Shown here: positions 55,000 to 64,000 of the stretch, in pieces
Numbering within the stretch: position 1 is the stretch's first letter
How the letters are laid out: each line of letters opens with the position of its first letter
Assembly: GCA_023548195.1 (NCBI GenBank)
Contig: JAJHZJ010000419.1
Coordinates: forward strand, 4,108,273 to 4,172,272
DNA from: Bettongia penicillata ogilbyi
Lineage: Eukaryota > Chordata > Mammalia > Diprotodontia > Potoroidae
DNA length: 64,000 nt
Direction of reading: 5' to 3'
Position numbers and translations under genes: made by a program
Notes under the pieces: model-generated
The model's input: only the letters and a program-made list of their open reading frames with translations
Database searches by the model: none
Told to the model about the DNA's origin: nothing

Positions 55000-55205
55000 A
55001 TCAATGAATGAATGAATGTTATAGTAGACATTGTTAAATGTCTACTATACTCCAGGCACTATACTAAGCCCTGGGAATACAAACAAAGAATCAAAAGACC
55101 ATCTCTTTTCTCAAGGACCTTACAAATTTAATGGAGGGATCAGCATACAAGCAAGTTATATATAAGATAAATAGGAAAAGGTAAAGGAAATAATTAACAG
55201 GAGAA
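55000..55205 (-). repeat. L2 3'-end fragment
   Basis: 'ctactatactccaggcacta', 'agccctgggaatacaaacaa' and 'ctcaaggaccttacaaattt' give the reverse-complement L2 end, preceded by (AATG)n at 55002-55018. Confidence 0.75.
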
Positions 55206-55209
55206 AGAC

Positions 55210-55635
55210 TGAATTAGCATGGAATCCTCTGATTCCAAGACCCAGTCTTTCATAATATATTCAAGTCAATGTTGTTTCCAGTAATGCAGATAATTCTATT
55301 TTCTTGAGCTCATTAAAACAAAAAAGTCTTATTTTTGTGGCATAACTTAGATGTGGCCTCATGATGGGATGATCAAGATGACTTCACAAGGCCATTTTCT
55401 GTAATGAGAATCATCAGTTATAATAATTTAGGGCACAGCAGGACTTCAGAAAAGCCAATGATTGTGGGAACACCATTTTAAGAGAAAGAACAGCATCTCA
55501 GTATCCCAATTAAGTAACCATTTTTCTAACATTTTCTAACAGTGTATTTATTTCATCTTATATGATTAAAATAACAATCTCCATAGCAGATGCCTATTTT
55601 ATCCATCTGGGGCATCTTTTAATGAATGTCTGTAT
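55210..55635. other. Unassigned sequence
   Basis: No gene or repeat family is recognised. Confidence 0.5.
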
Positions 55636-55639
55636 TTGC

Positions 55640-56207
55640 AAACACTCCAGTATACCCAGGATGGCTGGCTAGCACAGGTTCTTGTGTCACTAAGCACCCC
55701 AACATATATGGAGTCTTACTATCACATGTTCTTAAATCTGCATTCATAAAAGGAAAGGCAACTTTTGAGGGGTTAGAAATCTCTTTAACCAAGCACATAT
55801 ATCGTTCACCTAGTTCAGGGGAGTTAGCACACTGAACTTCAAAGAAAACACAGAGAAACCAAAGATCAACAGACATCGCTTCCTCTGATTGATCATAATT
55901 CAACAGACAGGTCTAATTGACCATGGTCACCAGAGAAGGAAGCACAGACATCAGGGTTTTCAAAGCCAGGGGGTTCCTTTCGTGGTTTCCCAGAGTCCTT
56001 GTCTGGTCAAACACTTCCAGTCAGTAAGCCCCAAAGGAAAACTTCACCCTCAGAGTATTTATACCTCTTTATAGATCCAGAGGATATCCCAGCCCTTGAG
56101 AACCAGTGCCTCATTAACAAAAGGTGTGGGAGTTTCTACAAATCTTCCCTGATGGCATTCCCCTTAATGGGCAGGCCCGTTAATGGATTAGGAAGATCTT
56201 TGGATTA
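55640..56207. repeat. Unidentified dispersed repeat, copy 1
   Basis: Its last 120 bases (56090-56207) reappear, with substitutions, at 57255-57385: 'gtgcctcattaacaaaaggt', 'aatgggcaggcccgttaatg' and 'taggaagatcttt' versus their counterparts. The sequence is moderately GC-rich and has no coding frame of note; an LTR or old non-coding retroelement end is possible but not shown. The RTE-like copy inserted exactly at its end. Confidence 0.5.
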
Positions 56208-57152
56208 TTGTCCTTCATTCTGAAAGAGGACCAAAATGGCGCCCCATGATAAAGTGAAGTTTCAGTGTGTCCAACTGTGACTGATCAGACCAATAACAGC
56301 TAGGGATTCTCTACCATAGGTTGGGCACAGATAGTCTGTGTGAACATTTGGCATGGATACTCCAAATTTGCACATCCTGCATTTACTTTGTGTTATCTTA
56401 ATTCTGCTTTGCTCATAGAGCACAGCACCCTTTCTGATGTGGGCATACCATGCTGAGCAGTCCTGTACCAGTGTCTCCTATGTCCCAAGTCAAATCCAAA
56501 GTTCTTGAGAAAGACCTTGAGATTGTCATTCATTGTATTACTTCTGACCACCAGGACTGCCCCATGCAAGTTCTCCATAAAATAGTCTTTTTTGGCGTGT
56601 ACATTTTGCATTCAAACAATGTGACCAACCCATCAGAGTAGTGCTTTCTGAAGCATAGTTTGAATGCTTGACAGCTGAGTTTGAGTAAGGACTTCCAGTA
56701 TCTGTTAGGTGATCCTCAGAATCTTCCTAAGACAGTTCAAATGGAAGAGATTCATTTTCCTGTCATGGCACTGGCAGCTGTCCATGTTTCACAGGCATAC
56801 AACAATGAGATCAGTATAATGACTCTGTAGACCTTCAGTTTAGTACTCAGTCTAATACCTCTTCTCTCCCCAACTTTGCTTCAGAGCCTCCCAAACACTG
56901 AGCTAGCTCTGGCAATGCATACATCAATCTCATTGTCAATATGTACATCCCTGGAAAGTACACTACCAAGGTAAGTGAACTTATCTACAGCATTCAAAAC
57001 TTCTCCATTTGTTGTAACCAATGGTTCCATGTAAGGATGGTGTGGTGGTGACTAATGGAGCACCTGTGTTTCCTTGGTGTTAATTATTAGGCCAAAATTA
57101 GAGATAGACAATAGAGGCATCCTTGAACTCCTTGGGGATAAACTCCTATTGA
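56208..57152 (-). mobile_element. RTE-like LINE 3' region with internal deletion
   Basis: The 3' end is intact ('gtccttcattctgaaagagg' on the plus strand from 56211). From 56664 to about 57106 it matches 46243-46693 of the other RTE-like copy; it then jumps to sequence matching 47428-47475 ('catccttgaactccttgggg'). Thus about 735 bases, including the FADD catalytic box region and the region with the first catalytic Asp, are missing. Confidence 0.75.
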
Positions 57153-57159
57153 ACCTTCC

Positions 57160-57412
57160 CTTTGTAATAAAGAAAAATATATAAGCAAAACAAACATACA
57201 AAACTGTGTCTTCTGATGGCATATACAGTATTTAATTCCCAGAGAGCATCACAGATCTTGAGAACAAGTGCCTCATTAGAAATCAACAAAAGGTGTGGGC
57301 TTTTCCACCAAACAAATCTCTCCTAACCAAGCTCTTTCTTTAATGGGCAGGCCCATTAATGGGTCAGGAAGATCTTTAACTCTCTAATTAACATTATAGA
57401 TTAGCATAGCAC
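57160..57412. repeat. Unidentified dispersed repeat, copy 2
   Basis: 'aatgggcaggcccattaatg' and 'gggtcaggaagatctttaac' match copy 1, with better-kept sequence at the end ('ctctctaattaacattatag'). It is not a direct continuation of copy 1, because about 120 bases are present in both. Confidence 0.5.
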
Positions 57413-57579
57413 TACATATTAATAAATAATTTGTTGTGTTTTCATTAAAAATGGTCATGACCAACCACAAAAAATAAAAACCTCTCTTTTTATAGTCTAT
57501 TCATATAGAGTCTTTTGTATATGTATTTATATAAGTATTGAGTATAGCTTGGTAGGCTACTGCTTCAATATTTTAATAT

Positions 57580-58085
57580 TTTTTCAGTTGTTTTAAATGG
57601 AATTTGTTTTTCCATTGTTTCTTCTTCTTTTGTTAAAGTTCCTTATTTAAGTTACCATGAAGTTTATGGATTTATGTTAGTCCACTACTTTACTATTGTT
57701 TCAAATAAGTTTCCTGCTGATGCTCTAGGGCAATTGTAAATAGAAATAGTTTCTTTTTATAAATAACTGTGTATTTAATTTCTTGTTATTTCTAAAGAAG
57801 AATTTTAGAACTATGTCAAATAATAATGAGGAGAAGCGGGCATCTTTCCTTTAACTCTATGTTTTTTTTATTGGTAAAAGTTCTTCTATTTTTCTTTTGC
57901 AAATAATGTTAGTTCTTGTTTTCTATACATTTTTGATCATTCTTGATATATGTTTATATGTTTTATCTTAGCATATTCTGATGTGCTTAAACTTCTTACA
58001 GTTTTTAACACAAGTTAAATGTATTTTTGTAAGAATTTCTTTCTGCATCAATATTAACATCACATGCTTTTTATTTTTTTAAATT
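57580..58085 (-). mobile_element. Ancient L1 ORF2 fragment
   Basis: The plus strand 'gaactatgtcaaataataat' followed by 'gaggagaagcgggcatcttt' is the reverse complement of a well-known L1 ORF2 stretch after the catalytic box; 'aatttctttctgcatcaata' follows in order. It is more diverged than the other L1 copies here. Confidence 0.6.
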
Positions 58086-58089
58086 AATT

Positions 58090-59080
58090 CCCACACTCAT
58101 GAAATCAGCAAACATGCTGCAGAGTAGAACAGCATTCTTCTAAGACAGAGTCTTAGCAAAGAATGATATAATAAATTTTGTAATAATATAACCTTATAGG
58201 ACTTGAGAATTTTTCCTTTGTCTCAAAAGACAGGAGAGCCTAGGGAAATGACACTGCAATGACAAGAATGCTACCTATGAAAAAAATGTTTGAAATACCA
58301 GACCTCCCAGAAAATGTCATAGCTTCCACAGTGAAGATAAGGAGATGAGCATGGGACCATCTTAAAATTATTGTTTTTATAGCCATATAATAAGCACACA
58401 TGCAAAGTAGGTTGTATTGAATTTAGCAGCTTGTAGCTGTTGTCACAATGTTTTTTGAAATCAATCTTTTCCATGTGTACTTTAAATGACTCAGTATTAA
58501 AGAAACAATGACTGAACTGAATAAGAGCAATATCACTTATTAGGAATACTTAAGTACTTCAAATGACCTGTTGGTGTAGATCAGTATGAGTATTCTCTTT
58601 ACTAAGAAACACTACAACCTATCCATGTTTCTCTGGATTGGTAGAAGCTGTTTGATTTTGATCTATTGGTTTATCCCTCAACAATTTAGAGACTCTTCCA
58701 TGTCACAGATGAAGTAGTGGAATAAAATTTTAGTGGAGTTTGCCATTAGAAACTAAATTTTTAAAATTCTTTAACCTGAATTCATAATATTTGTGAGAAA
58801 TTAGATTTATGGCTGCCTCAGTTGAAAGTTTTTTATGTGTATGATTGGTGATAGGGATTACAAAGTTATCAGCATTATTTTCTTTGAAAATCACTATTAC
58901 TAGTTAAAATTGGATTGCCTTCATATAAATATTATTAGACTGTTGTACTTTTGGGTGTCAATTTCAGTGCTTTGTGATATAAGTTGAATCCTACTTTTGA
59001 AATATACTGAGTTTGTATACTATTTTGGAAAATTCCAATAAAAAATAATAATGTTATTGTGTAAATCATCTGCACATATA
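58090..59080. other. Unassigned AT-rich sequence
   Basis: No gene or repeat family is recognised. It is 3' of the minus-strand frame described next. Confidence 0.5.
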
Positions 59081-59083
59081 TTG

Positions 59084-59554
59084 CTAAAAATCTATCATTT
59101 CAGTGTCTCTGTCTCTATAGTTTTTTGCCTCTGCAGAAAATTTCATTGAAATCATATCAAAATTATTCAACTTTTTAAGATGAAACTGATCACAAACATT
59201 GAAAAGTTTAGGCATAAGGCAATGATAATTACTCCATGTTGCCAGCACAATTGTGGTCCTTTTTGCAAAACTGCATATAATAAAATGAACATATGAAATT
59301 ATGGATAGATAGATGATTGAATCTCTGCTAAAAATTTCTTTCAATTTCATATCATATCCTGGAGGTGTTTGAAGGCTATGTTGGTGAAATCCAAAGTCTA
59401 ACAGGTTCAATTGAGTTCCAAAGCCTTCAATTATGGTTCCCAATATAGATTGTATGTGTCTGTTTATAGTAAAGTCCACCTCATTAAATTTAGGAAGGTT
59501 TATTCCTGGAAGGTTGGCCACCAGGCCATTAACACTTTGGCAATAGATAGCCAT
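59084..59554 (-). other. 156-codon open reading frame of unknown origin
   Basis: This is the longest frame in the window not explained by a repeat I know or by simple sequence. The start used is the first ATG (59554); the stop is TAG at 59084. The peptide has mixed composition, not low complexity: an N-terminal part with 'NLPGINLPKFNEVDFTIN', a hydrophobic segment near residues 80-94 ('IIYLSIISYVHFIIC'), then a basic and aromatic C-terminal third. I recognise no family. No TATA box, splice junction or poly-A signal was established. It could be a decayed pseudogene, a captured retroelement fragment, an exon-containing remnant or a chance frame. Confidence 0.3.
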
Positions 59555-59559
59555 GAAGA

Positions 59560-60125
59560 TTAGGAGAGATAGTGTTTCAAGTCAATTGATATGAAATAAG
59601 TCACAGATTATATGAAGTCTCAGTGTTTCATTGATATATGTGCATACTATTTTGTTAAGATGGGACTGTTTCTTTGAGCACAAATTGAAAGAGCTAGTGA
59701 ATTCATAATAGTCTCTATGTTGATTCCTTTTCTTAAGTAGAAAAAAAGATATTTATTTGTCTTCTTCAACCCTTTCTCCAACCAAATAAAAATAAAAAAA
59801 TAGGACCAAAGGAGTGAAAGATCTTTTTTTTCTTACTTTCATATGTCATGCCTACTATTTCCTTTGGATGACAGTCAATAAATTTCTCCTAAATTTTTTT
59901 CTAATAATCAAATCAGAGAGACACCAAATCTTTCTTTTATATGTCACCACTTAGTCTTCTAGGAGGAAGATCAGAATTGAATGTTTTTCTTCCCACATGT
60001 TTGGTATTTTTAGCTCAGTATGTTGGTCTAAATGTCTTGATTCCATGGAGACAGGAACCATGGAAATAGGTTGAAATATAAAAACTCATTTATTAAGGTA
60101 AGCTCAGATTAAAAGCTACCTTTCG
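59560..60125. other. Unassigned sequence upstream of the 156-codon frame
   Basis: No recognised repeat or promoter element. Confidence 0.5.
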
Positions 60126-60129
60126 ATTT

Positions 60130-60208
60130 GAGTTATAAATTCAATGAACTGCACATAGAGGTTAAGTTACTTGTATAAGGTTATAGAACTAATTGATGAT
60201 AGTGTAAA
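60130..60208 (-). repeat. SINE fragment, reverse
   Basis: 'agaggttaagttacttgtat' followed by 'aaggttatagaactaattga' is the reverse SINE centre. Short and diverged. Confidence 0.4.
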
Positions 60209-60210
60209 CC

Positions 60211-60310
60211 AGGGCTAGGGAACCTGCAGTCTGGGAGCCACATGTGACCTTCTCTAGGTCCTTAGGTGAAGCCTTTTTACTGAGTCCAAGTTTTATAAAA
60301 CAAATCTAGG
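60211..60310 (+). mobile_element. Possible hAT-type DNA transposon end
   Basis: 'cagggctagggaacctgcag' followed by 'gagccacatgtgaccttctc' and 'aggtcctta' resembles the terminus of a short non-autonomous hAT family common in marsupials. Only about 100 bases from one end are present and no matching inverted end is seen. Confidence 0.4.
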
Positions 60311-60489
60311 GGACTCTGTGCTGGACCAATGCACTTTCCAATATACTAACATAGATTAAGTTTTGATGTTTCAGAGGTATGAACCTAAACAGGAGAAGGT
60401 TGATATTATTATCAAGTAGGATGATAAAAAGGACTTTATTAAATGCTTGGAAAATGTACATTTTGTGATGAAATGATTCTCTTTTTGTT

Positions 60490-60750
60490 CAGAAGTTTTG
60501 AGTATAATTGTTACTATTCAGTTGTTCAGTTATGTCGGACACTGTGTTACCTTGTATATGGTTTCATTGGCAAAGATTCTGGAGTGGTTTACCATTTCCT
60601 TATCCAGCGGATTAAGGCAGACAGAGGTTAAGTTACTTTTCCAGGGTCACACAGCTAGTGAGTGTATTGAGGCCAGATATGAACTCAGATCCTCCTGATT
60701 CTAGGCCCAGCACTTTACCCATTGAGCCATCTAGCTGTATCTAATTAACT
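60490..60750 (-). mobile_element. tRNA-derived SINE, reverse, near complete
   Basis: From its 3' tail ('ttgttcagttatgtcggaca', near 60520) through 'agattctggagtggtttacc' and 'agggtcacacagctagtgag' to the tRNA-like head ('gagccatctagctgtatc'). Well preserved. Two overlapping plus-strand frames across it are artefacts. Confidence 0.9.
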
Positions 60751-60974
60751 CTAGTGGAAGATATTAAAAATATCAACAAGTAAATAGAACTCTGAAGGTA
60801 ATTCAGTAATTTGTTGTATTTTTAATGTATAACTATTCACATTTTGTATTAATCTGGTTGATTTTATATATTTACAAATTACACTTATGTTGTGATGGAA
60901 TAAAAATTGTAGGTTACCAAAAAGATAATAGAAAGCTGCACAATGATATTAGGAGACTACTTGTTAGAGTTATA

Positions 60975-61165
60975 AATCATTAGACCTGGAGCCAAACTTC
61001 AAACAAGTCCTGGTTGTGTGATCCTGGTCACTTAACCTCAATTTCTTCTTCTGTAAAATGAGGATAACAATAGTATCTGTCTCACAGGTTGACTCTGTGC
61101 ATCAAATGAAGGAAAGTTCTTTGTAATCCTTAAAGAGCTATATAAATTCTATGGTTGTTTTTGTT
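60975..61165 (+). repeat. tRNA-derived SINE
   Basis: 'tcctggtcacttaacctcaa' and 'ttcttctgtaaaatgaggat' then 'gttctttgtaatccttaaag' give the standard order without a clear head. Confidence 0.75.
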
Positions 61166-61169
61166 CTTC

Positions 61170-61345
61170 TTTAGTTGTATTTGGCATTATCATATGGCCT
61201 TAAAGCTTGCACTTTGCAATTTGTGTTATTTGATCCCAACAGCAATTTTAATGCTATTATATTTCTTGTTTTACAGATGAGAAAACAGATTTAGAGGAGC
61301 TAGATGACTATAGTCAGACAATTGACTTGAAGTAGGACAGGAACC
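61170..61345 (-). repeat. MIR-like SINE, reverse
   Basis: 'aaagcttgcactttgcaatt' and 'tgttttacagatgagaaaac' are reverse SINE landmarks immediately after the plus-strand SINE. Confidence 0.6.
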
Positions 61346-61349
61346 TCAG

Positions 61350-62360
61350 GTCTTTCTTAAACTAGATGTGGTATTTAACTCAGGACCCAACAGATATGGC
61401 TAATAAGGTGTCAAATGTTTGGGGCTCTACTGTATAGTTTATAAAAAAGTTTTGTTGTTAATGAGCTATACTAACAATCACTTGGTTTCCAACTGGTACA
61501 ATGGGAAAAGACTCAGGCATGGGAGATAATTACTTAATGGGGATATCTGTTTATCCCAAGGGATTAGTATTTATGGTTATGTTCTGATAAACATAGTCCA
61601 TTGAAAAACAAGTTACTCTCCTTATCTGATTTTCACATGATATACTTTGGTAACCATGAAAATTAATCTTTCATCCATTCCCAAAAGGGATCACAACTTT
61701 CTGAAATTATTTCTCTACCGAATACAAATACTTTTATTTGTTCCTTTACTATGTCATGTGTGTATATATTTTTGAAAGTGCCCTTTAGCAATGTAACCAC
61801 CTTGAGCCTCATCTTATAGGAACCTCTTTTTCCTTTGAATATGGGTAAAGCCAAAAAAAAGTGTGAATTTTTTAAAAGTTTAATACTACAAAAATCACTT
61901 TTCTTGTGAGCATTTGAAGGAGAGGACATGTCAAAATGTGTCAGAATACAGATTGAACCTAGCAAGTGAGAAATATCTGATTTCATTAGCTTTTCATTTT
62001 TTCCTACAAAAATAATTTATGTTAGCAGAGGTAAATACAAGATTTTTCAAAAGAAACATTGCTCTGGCTATGATCAGAGCAAACTATGGAGGTGGAAAGT
62101 GCTATTATGCTCTTGGATCTAAAAGTTGGAAATAAAAATGAAAGAGATTCACAAAGAGAAGACCTTCTACAAAGGTAATAATTGTTGATTTGATTCTTCA
62201 AATCTATTTAAAATTTACCTGAAAGCTATGCCTTAGAAAGCCAATCAGGACACAAAACAAAGGATTAACTTTAGCTTTAACCATTTCAGTAAAATGCATG
62301 ATCAGTCCTGGGCTTTACTTATATTGCATAATGACATGTACTGTGGATCAAAAATAAATA
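61350..62360. other. Unassigned sequence
   Basis: A 107-codon minus-strand frame (61663-61986) has no motif I recognise and is Lys/Ser-rich; I do not call it a gene. No repeat family is recognised. Confidence 0.45.
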
Positions 62361-62364
62361 ATAA

Positions 62365-62600
62365 TAATGATAAAATAGTGGCAATAATAACAACTCATTT
62401 TGAATCTTACTTACTGTTTGCAAAATGCTTTGCTTACCATAAGATCTGTAAAGTGTATACAATAAATATCTCAATTTTGTAGATGAGTCTATGGGGAAAA
62501 AGGGAAGTGCCTAGCCTCAGACTATAGTGCCAGTAAGTGGAAGACCTGGAATGCAGACCCAGGTCATCTGCTTCCTCTTATGGTGTCCTTTCCAATGTGT
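62365..62600 (-). repeat. MIR-like SINE, reverse
   Basis: 'tgtttgcaaaatgctttgct', 'ttttgtagatgagtctatgg' and 'cctggaatgcagacccaggt' in reverse-complement order. Confidence 0.65.
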
Positions 62601-62604
62601 TATT

Positions 62605-62935
62605 ATCCTTACAATGCATTTTTATCAAGAAAATATTAAGTCCAATCAATCAATTCCCCAATATCTTAATTTCTAGTTGAATAAATAAATTTCAGCTACC
62701 TTTTCTACTCCCAAATCATCTAGGTATCATGTCAATCAATTTTGTAGTTTAATGGGTTTGTGATTTCAGTGTGTGCGTTAGACTTTCCCAGTCAGTCTAA
62801 TGTTATGCATAAGTCATTTGTGTCTTCTTATTTTATGTACTTCATCACTAGGTGTCACTGTAGAGCACAAAGATCTTTGTTCCCTTTCCCTTATCAAAAA
62901 GGACCAGAGTTTAGCTTCAGAGAGTTGTGCTCACA
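62605..62935. other. Unassigned sequence
   Basis: No gene or repeat family is recognised before the L1 begins. Confidence 0.45.
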
Positions 62936-62939
62936 GTCA

Positions 62940-64000
62940 CTGTTCCAATGGTTTATTTTATCACAGACGCTAGGTGCAAAAGTTCTTTCCCAGTTTTCTG
63001 CTTTCCTCTTAATCTTGGTTACATTGAGTTTAGTTGTGCCAAAACTTTTCAATTTATGCAATCAGTATTATCCATTTTGCTCTTCATAATGCCTTCTTTC
63101 TCTTGTTTAATAAAAAAAATTCTTTCCTTTTCCATAAATCTGATAAATGCACTCTTCCTTACTCCACTAATTTGTTTATAGTATCAATCTTTATGCCTAG
63201 ATTGATCTATGCCTCATTTCCACCACACTGTTATGCAATTTTCCCAGCAATTTTTGTTGAACAGTGCGTTCTTATCTCAGAAGCTGGGGTCCTTGGGTTT
63301 ATCAAACAGTAGATTACTATATTCATTGACTACTGTGTCTTGAGTACCTAACATATTCCACTGGTCTACCCTTCTGTTCCTTAGCCAGTACCAAACGGTT
63401 TTGATAATTGCTGCTTTATAATGTAATTTGAAATCTGGTAGGGCCAGACCACCTTCCCCAGCATTTCTTTTCATTAGTTTCCTTCACATTCTGGACCTTT
63501 TGTCCTTCCAGATGAATTTTGATATTATTTTTTTCTAGCTGTAGAAAATAATTATCTGATAATTTGATTGGTATGGCACTGAATAAGTAAATTAATTTAG
63601 GTAGAATTGTCATTTTTATTATATTGGCTCGACTGACCCATGAGCAACTGATGTTTTCCCACTTACTTAGATCTGATTTTATTTATGTGAAAAGTATTTT
63701 GTAATTGTGTTTATATCATCCCTGAATTTGTTGTGGCAGGTAGACTTCCAAATATGCTATAGTGGCTACCCTAGCTTTAAATGGGATTTGTCTTTTTACC
63801 TATTGCTGTTGGACTTTATTAGTAATACATAGAAATGCAGAAGATTTGTGTGGGTTTATTTTGTAACCTACAACTTTGCCAAAGTTACTTACTATTTCAA
63901 GTAGTTTTTTACTTGAAGCTCTGGAATTTTCCAAGTATATCAACATATGATCTGCAAAGAGTGATAACTTAGTTTTTTCTTTGCCCATTCTAATTCCTTC
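62940..64000 (-). mobile_element. L1 ORF2 C-terminal and late RT part, continues past the window
   Basis: Minus-strand frames at 63277-63474 ('[20 protein letters not shown]'), 63416-63613 and 63800-63988 ('LSLFADHMLIYLENS', the catalytic box with His for the second Asp) are parts of L1 ORF2 in three frames. The 3' limit near 62940 lacks the L1 3' untranslated region, so this copy is 3'-truncated or internally rearranged. The 5' part lies beyond base 64000. Confidence 0.85.

Noticed and set aside
1..64000. Host protein-coding exons, tRNA or rRNA genes
   Set aside because: No stretch showed a recognisable host protein domain with splice-like borders; tRNA-like sequences are all SINE heads with SINE bodies.

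Overview
The window is AT-rich vertebrate nuclear DNA made almost entirely of interspersed repeats. I found no convincing host exon, tRNA, rRNA, CRISPR array or bacterial-type operon. The repeat mixture points to a marsupial (metatherian mammal): L1 elements whose 5' end reads 'aagatggtgg', half-LINEs (HAL1) with ORF1 but no ORF2, abundant tRNA-derived SINEs, a non-LTR element that looks RTE-like with short passengers sharing its tail, and old L2, CR1/L3 and MIR-like debris. The species cannot be fixed from sequence alone.

Layout: 1-3.4 kb holds microsatellites, L2 scraps and an old minus-strand L1. A 3.0-kb plus-strand HAL1 with a target duplication occupies 3.4-6.4 kb. From 6.4 to 13.5 kb there is minus-strand L1 sequence broken by a 0.55-kb RTE-tailed element and a 3.8-kb HAL1 whose ORF1 is present twice in tandem. 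From 13.5 to 26.2 kb there are scattered CR1/L3, L2, SINE and RTE-tailed copies, including a SINE at 14.7 kb with a 13-bp target duplication. From 26.2 to 36.6 kb lies one minus-strand full-length L1 (about 6.1 kb after removing insertions) split by a plus-strand L1 3' fragment and by a complete 2.7-kb HAL1. From 36.6 to 46.2 kb there is mostly unassigned sequence with a long (TTCC)n tract, LTR-like copies, L2, CR1/L3 and SINEs. From 46.2 to 49.3 kb a minus-strand RTE-like element (reverse transcriptase and endonuclease remnants) abuts a second (TTCC)n tract and an RTE-tailed element. From 49.6 to 58.1 kb there are L2, SINE and L1 pieces and a second, internally deleted RTE-like copy. From 58.1 to 63 kb is mostly unassigned sequence with one unexplained 156-codon open reading frame. 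From about 62.9 kb to the end is minus-strand L1 ORF2.

All protein-coding sequence recognised is retrotransposon-derived and broken. The functional logic visible is parasitic: HAL1 copies share the L1-type 3' end, so L1 machinery probably mobilised them; the tRNA-derived SINEs and the 0.5-kb elements share a 3' tail with the RTE-like LINE, so that LINE probably mobilised them. The most unusual structures are the HAL1 with duplicated ORF1, the double-nested L1, the 3'-truncated RTE-like copy joined to a microsatellite, and the unassigned 156-codon frame.
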